In this document: positions 59,754 to 64,000 of the stretch, in pieces
Numbering within the stretch: position 1 is the stretch's first letter
Layout of the letters: the number at the start of each line of letters is the position of its first letter
NCBI GenBank assembly: GCA_006384855.1
Contig: VCJN01002409.1
Location: forward strand, 62,001 to 126,000
Source of the DNA: Tetraselmis striata
Taxonomy: Eukaryota; Chlorophyta; Chlorodendrophyceae; Chlorodendrales; Chlorodendraceae
Direction of reading: 5' to 3'
Length of the DNA: 64,000 bases
Notes under the pieces: generated by a model
Told to the model about the DNA's origin: nothing
Databases searched by the model: none
What the model saw: only the letters and a program-made list of their open reading frames with translations
Made by a program: the position numbers and the translations under genes

Positions 59754-60608
59754 TCAATCGTGCTCACCTTCGCGGCCACGCCCACGTCCACCACCACGTC
59801 CTCGCCCACGCCCGCGACCGGCAGCTGCAGCCACCACTCGAGCAGTAGCGGTTGCTTTCGCGCTGCTGGCAACGGTCGCCTCGAAGACACGGCGCTCGTA
59901 GTCCCGCATGAGGTCCCCAAACATCGCGGAACCCAGATGCTCCGAAGCAGGCTGAAAATGCTGGGCTCGCAGCACATCCAGAACACCTTGGTCACCGTGG
60001 ACACGCTTGATCTCATTTAGTCTCCGCAGGAAGGCCAAACGAAACCGAAACGCCTTGTCGATGGCCTCGGCGTGGTTCCGAGCTCTCGCGAGGTAGGGGG
60101 TGAAGTCCTGGTTGGTGGCAGGGACGTAGGGCAGTAGCTCGTCGAGAGCCACGAAAAGCGCGGCCATGTGGGCCCCGAAACACGACATCCACAAATACTC
60201 CTCCTGGGCCGGCAGACGCCGGTCATCCTGCTTGAGGTACTCGTTCGTTAGGTCGGTGCTCAAGGGAAAGAGTCCAGGCACTCGGCTGACCGGTCGAACG
60301 GCCTCATAACCAGACTCTGCTCTCTGCAGTAATTCTGGCACCGCGAGGTAGTCATCCTCGGCACTCACGGATTTTGCTCCGACACGGCCGCTCTGGGCTA
60401 GCTCTAGCAAGTCGGGGCGCTCTGCGGCTCCCCCGCTGCCTGTCGGCTGTCCCGCGATGCGCTGCCCGGAGCGAGAGCCATGTGCCCCCTCTCCATCAAC
60501 AACACGCTCACGAGCCGTCAATTGAGCTACAGCCGTAGCCAATGCACGCACATCTGCTTGCAACGACTTGAGCGTCGGCTCGACGACGGGTTCTTCTCCA
60601 TCTGACAT
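59754..60608 (-). CDS. Gag-like ORF1 of YR element copy B, 284 aa
   Basis: Homologous to the copy A ORF1 and intact from ATG (MSDGEEPVVEP) to the TGA at 59754-59756. It lacks about seven residues of copy A near residue 24 (the SSLLREL region) and keeps the LWMSCFGAHMAALFVALDE segment and the RG-repeat tail. The substitutions against copy A are mostly conservative, suggesting both lineages stayed under some selection before insertion (inference). Confidence 0.7.
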   Translation of the reverse strand: MSDGEEPVVEPTLKSLQADVRALATAVAQLTARERVVDGEGAHGSRSGQRIAGQPTGSGGAAERPDLLELAQSGRVGAKSVSAEDDYLAVPELLQRAESGYEAVRPVSRVPGLFPLSTDLTNEYLKQDDRRLPAQEEYLWMSCFGAHMAALFVALDELLPYVPATNQDFTPYLARARNHAEAIDKAFRFRLAFLRRLNEIKRVHGDQGVLDVLRAQHFQPASEHLGSAMFGDLMRDYERRVFEATVASSAKATATARVVAAAAGRGRGRGRGGGRGRGREGEHD

Positions 60609-60721
60609 AGTAACGCACGGACGTACGGACGAGAATATCACACTCGGATGGCGAGCCGGGTGTGGTCTTGAACAACCTGGGGTGACCTTGCTCGCAACTG
60701 GTTACGAGACAGTTTTTACAT

Positions 60722-60908
60722 CGCTGCGTGGAACGCAGCGAAAACTGGAAGATGGCAGGCTCAGCTGTTCTAGCTGCTTTTATATCTACTCGTGCTGCAC
60801 CCAAAAAGGGCGCAACAACAGATGCCTAGTTCCCGTACCACTGAGCAGCACTTGTAGCTGAAAAGCGGTTAGGTCAAGGGAGGAAACCCCATAAACTAGT
60901 TTAAAACA
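60722..60908 (-). repeat. A1 terminal repeat of YR element copy B
   Basis: 187 bp, repeated as A2 at 57833-58012 (180 bp, lacking tcaaggg). Ends in the 7-bp stem hairpin at 60722-60740. Differs from the copy A repeat at scattered positions, so the two copies represent related subfamilies. Confidence 0.8.
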
Positions 60909-61092
60909 GTATTCAACAACTTACTACATCGACCCGACTACGCTTCCTACCCGCGCCGCCGCGCCTGTGTTCGGTTGGCTCTCTCCGACGGTGGCCTTCG
61001 CAGATAACCCGTACCACTTAGCAGAACATGTAGTCGGAAAAGCGGTTAGTAGCAAGGAGAGAAGGAACCCCCATACACTAGATCATACTATC

Positions 61093-62593
61093 CGACATGT
61101 GTGCTGAACCGACTACACGTAGATAGTCATATGCAATAATTCACGCGCAACCCTTAATTAATAATAATCAAATTATTATTATTATTTTACCAGGGCGCGT
61201 CATCATAACTGCCCACAACGCACTGCTCGCCTCGGTAATAGGTAGGTGGCGCGCAAGCAGCGCGCGGCGGCGCGACAGCGCCATACTCGTACGAGTACGA
61301 TTACTGAAGTACTTAACCCTGCCGTATTATAAAACCCTAAAACAGCGACAACGTTTTCTCCTATGCTTTTGTCATCACGTTTATTATTATAAAGCTGAGG
61401 TGTATTCAGGGCAGGGTTACATCACCCGGCGGCCGCGAGAGGCAATCAGAAAACCACCCGTCATTTCAAAACCAATATTTGACGCCCACTACTTTTCGTT
61501 TAAGGTAGGATGGTGGGATTCTTACGAAACATTTAGCCCTGGCATCTTGCGATTAATGGCAGGCAACCTATGGCCGGACATAAAAGCTAAAATCCTACTG
61601 GAGTGGGGTTTCTAGAACATTGACGGCATTATGTTTGATGTGTTCACTACACGGGGCTCCATGCAGTCTGAGGGCATAGCCCCCCCCCCCCCCCCCCCCC
61701 CACCCGGCATAGAAAGGTCTGAGCACACTCCGAACATGATCCAAGTTACACGTACCCGTGTCAGTGCCAACAATGCCCTTGGGGATGCGCGGTGTTTGTG
61801 GAACACACGGGGCACACACATGATTATACACACAGACACACACACACACACACACACACAGTCATTGTGTTTTCCTGCTGTTGTTGGCATTGTCGTTTCA
61901 TAATCCTTAGCAGTGGGAATGTGACATGAAGCCGCTCCGGACATCAAGACAAACACGCCCCTAATATGCTGTCACCTGCAGTACTTGCACCGGTCGGTAA
62001 CCGTATGATCGGGTACCCATACGGCCTCCTCAAGGACAGCACCTGGGTACATTCAAAACAGGCCTTCGTAGAATATGAGTAGCTGACATGTAAACCCAGC
62101 AACTGCAGTATGTAAGGTTGCAGTGTGTCGGCATGTATACTCCGCGGCAGCCAGCACAGCACATGCCGCAAGTCGCGATTTTCGCTCACGCTGAGCCGCT
62201 GTGGCCGAAGAATCACGCCAGCCAGTGTGATGATGGACTGACATGGAAATGCCTGCTCAGCCTGTCAGCACCACCACCCATCCACCAAGCATGCGGGTAG
62301 GTGCCAGACAAAATCTCAACCCTCAATGCATCAGACTGCTCATGTGTACCTGGGGTACCTCCAGCACCCGGGTTGGTGCCAACTACATCCCCAACACCGC
62401 CCCAGACAGCGGATCAACGCCATGCTGGCGGGGCCTGTGGCGGTGCTACTAGCCATCGCCAGGCGCAATCCTTGAGACAGTGCGGAGTTGCACTCACTGC
62501 ATGCGAGGTGTCGCTTCATTCTACATAGTTTACATCGCTTATTGGGAGCACAGGCGCCTCCAAGCCCGAGCCGCCGACACGCCGGCCTGCGTG
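61093..62593. other. Intergenic region with a poly-C dispersed repeat and (CA)n
   Basis: At 61150-61190 there is an AT-rich run; an interstitial ccctaaaac near 61334. The segment 61618-61905 is a second copy of the intronic repeat at 13139-13400, with its poly-C run (about 61680-61700) and an added (CA)n (about 61838-61860). No gene is supported before the GID8 stop at 62594. Confidence 0.5.
61618..61905 (+). repeat. Dispersed repeat with poly-C, copy of the MscS-intron repeat
   Basis: Shares gatgtgttcac, cacggggct, cagtctgagggca plus poly-C, agtgccaacaatg, gtggaacacacgggg and gttttcctgctg-tgttggca with 13139-13400, in the same order and at similar spacing. Confidence 0.6.
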
Positions 62594-64000
62594 CTAGTCG
62601 CCCCCAGGGCGGGACAGCTCCGCCGTGGCCAGGTCGGTGATCTGGGGGTACTCCGCGTGCTCGGCCAGCCGGTTCTGCGCCCACAGCATCATCTTCAACA
62701 GGTTCGGCAGCTTGGGCTCTTGTTCCTGCGCCATTGAGCGGCGCAGCGGTCAGGCGGCGCGGCGGTGTGGATGTATGCATCCACGGGGGGACCACTCTTG
62801 GCAAGGTATCAGTAGAGAATGCGCCGGCAGCAATGAGGGGGGGGGGGGGGTACGTAGTAGGGAAAGACCCATTCCGTGATGTACCGACAGGGACGGCTGC
62901 CTCGCCAAGGAGCGCGCAAGGAGTGCGGCCTGTCGGAGGCTCCCTACCTGGCACTGGCTGGACAGGATGGCCGCGTTGAGCTCGCTCGCGGTCTTCTGCC
63001 GCTGCGCAACGTCCATCAGGTCGCCCACCGGGCTGGCGCCGGCGTCGTCGAACGCCAGCAGGGCGACCGTCCGCTCTGCACCAGGGGGCAAGGGGCGCGC
63101 TCATGCCCCCACCCCCTTCACTCTCTACGCGGACGAAAGCAAGTTGGCGTGTAGCCCGTCGAATCCGGAAGATGGAACACTATCCGTACGCGGATTTAGT
63201 ACCCGTCCGTCGAAATCATGGATGTGGTTTACCACCCTCCCCTCTGTTCAGAAGCAAATGCGCAGCTCAACTACGAGTGGAGGCAGCTCGGGCCATGGAA
63301 CGGCTCGATACAGAGGGGCGGGCATCAGACATCAGAGCGCACCCAGTTCCTCCAGGAAGGCGGAGTTCTCGTCCCCACGCGGCGCGAGATACTCCTGCGC
63401 AAAGTCCAAGGCGTCTTCGGTGCGCCCGTCGCGGATCAGTTCGATGAGCCGCTGCTGCTGCAGGTGGAAGAACAGCTGATGCTTCTCCTCGAGAATCTGC
63501 CGCAGTCCGGGGTGGGAGGGATCCCAGAAGAGGGGGGGGGGGGGGGGACTAATCAGCCGGGGGCACAGGTGGGGCAGGCATCTGTAGACAGCGCGCAGCC
63601 TGGGCACAGATGGGCACCTCGGGGTTCAAGTCGTTGACGCGGTCGATGGCGTCCTCGATGTCGCCATTCTGCACGGCCTTCCTGATCTGCATGCGGTCGG
63701 TGATGGACTCCAGGTCCATGGCTGGGGAGGTGCCCGACTCCCTCTCAAACATGCGCGCCGCGTCTACGTAGCCCTACGCAGCCAGAGGCGCCACCGCGTC
63801 AGCACCCCAGGCCCCAGAATCCCATCCCGACCGACCCCAGGCCACGCAGCATGCGCCTGTCGGTCCCCCACCCATGGGACGGACCAGGGGGGGGGGGGGG
63901 GGGGGGCAGTCACCTCAGTCACCAGGAAGTTCATAACCAGCGAATTCATGTCTTCCTTGCGAATCTTCACCGCGGACAACTTGTTGTCCCACTCCTCCTT
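62594..64000 (-). CDS. GID8: GID8/TWA1, LisH-CTLH subunit of the GID/CTLH ubiquitin ligase (5' end outside window)
   Basis: Exons in transcript order: 63914-64000 (cut by the window edge), 63618-63773, 63343-63496, 62948-63075 and 62594-62725; all phases close. The residues track human TWA1 closely: KLSAVKIRKEDMNSLVMNFL and the LisH motif (VTEGYVDAARMF), then the CTLH segment (DRMQIRKAVQNGDIEDAIDRV), FFHLQQQRLIELIRDGR, ERTVALLAFDDAGASPVGDL, then the CRA ending LLKMMLWAQNRLAEHAEYPQ. In yeast, Gid8 is a scaffold of the ligase that degrades gluconeogenic enzymes; animal and plant homologues are in the CTLH complex. About the first dozen residues are missing here. Poly-C on the sense strand lies in three introns (about 62838, 63531 and 63890). 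Confidence 0.93.

Larger units (their letters stand above)
57715..60908 (-). mobile_element. Tyrosine-recombinase element, copy B, split direct repeats, no RT
   Basis: The same element as copy A, in reverse. In plus coordinates: B2 57715-57740, spacer, A2 57833-58012, B1 58013-58038, YR ORF, Gag-like ORF, A1 60722-60908. A1 carries a 7-bp segment (tcaaggg) absent from A2; B1 and B2 differ by one base. Both A repeats end in the hairpin CGCTGCG-tggaa-CGCAGCG. It sits in the C-terminal part of the second element's YR gene with no target-site duplication beyond one ambiguous base: tctgcg before, gtattcaac after. The host frame rejoins as SAYSTTYYID when the element is removed. Confidence 0.85.
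55436..61092 (+). mobile_element. Second YR element, decayed and split by two insertions
   Basis: A YR coding relic on the plus strand, divergent from copies A and B. Pieces: Arg/Pro-rich N-terminal frames (55520-56250), core-binding domain to 56459, insertion of a miniature LTR element (56460-56968), continuation from 56969, catalytic domain to 57714, insertion of YR element copy B (57715-60908), and the last part with the catalytic Tyr (YYIDPTTLPTRAAAPVFG) from about 60920. Possible ends: ggggggtttccttcctctcg at about 55439 resembles the A repeat in plus orientation. The segment at about 60975-61092 (acccgtaccact, gcggttag, cccatacactag) resembles the same repeat inverted. If these are its termini, the repeats are inverted, unlike copies A and B. 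Confidence 0.6.

Overview
This is nuclear DNA of a eukaryote, most likely a photosynthetic protist of the green lineage; a prasinophyte-type alga fits, but the sequence alone does not prove it. The reasons are: GC-rich genes cut by many short spliceosomal introns, no operons, interstitial TTTAGGG telomere-type repeats, a plant-like UFM1, a plastid/mitochondrial-type MscS channel, and long poly-C/poly-G tracts. Most long ORFs in the window are shadows in GC-rich DNA; the real genes emerge only by joining exons whose phases close.

Genes supported by exon models: a 12-exon MscS-like mechanosensitive channel (8731-15649, +, 702 aa); PIG-P, a subunit of the first enzyme of GPI-anchor synthesis (18035-19078, -); a voltage-gated, cyclic-nucleotide-binding K+ channel of about 1000 aa (27996-34125, +); a ubiquitin-like/RING protein with a tandemly duplicated exon (37743-39431, -); UFM1 (42116-44047, -); an unrecognised secreted 422-aa protein with internal helical repeats (45625-47749, +); a papain-family protease of the counting-factor-associated D type (48219-53259, -); a probable unknown multi-exon gene (about 54030-55067, -); and GID8/TWA1 of the GID/CTLH ubiquitin ligase, cut by the right edge (62594-64000, -).

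The rest is mostly mobile-element DNA. The left 6.5 kb and about 20.4-21.5 kb hold decayed retroelement coding relics. The most striking part is a tyrosine-recombinase (YR) element present twice (23922-27147, +; 57715-60908, -). Each copy has a Gag-like ORF and a YR ORF in the same frame, separated by one conserved TGA, and flanked by split direct repeats in A1-ORFs-B1-A2-B2 order. No reverse transcriptase lies in either copy. The right copy is inserted, without a target-site duplication, into the YR gene of a second, divergent YR element (about 55436-61092). That second element is also interrupted by a 509-bp miniature LTR element with identical 186-bp LTRs and a 5-bp target duplication. Smaller dispersed repeats, some carrying poly-C, lie in introns and between genes.
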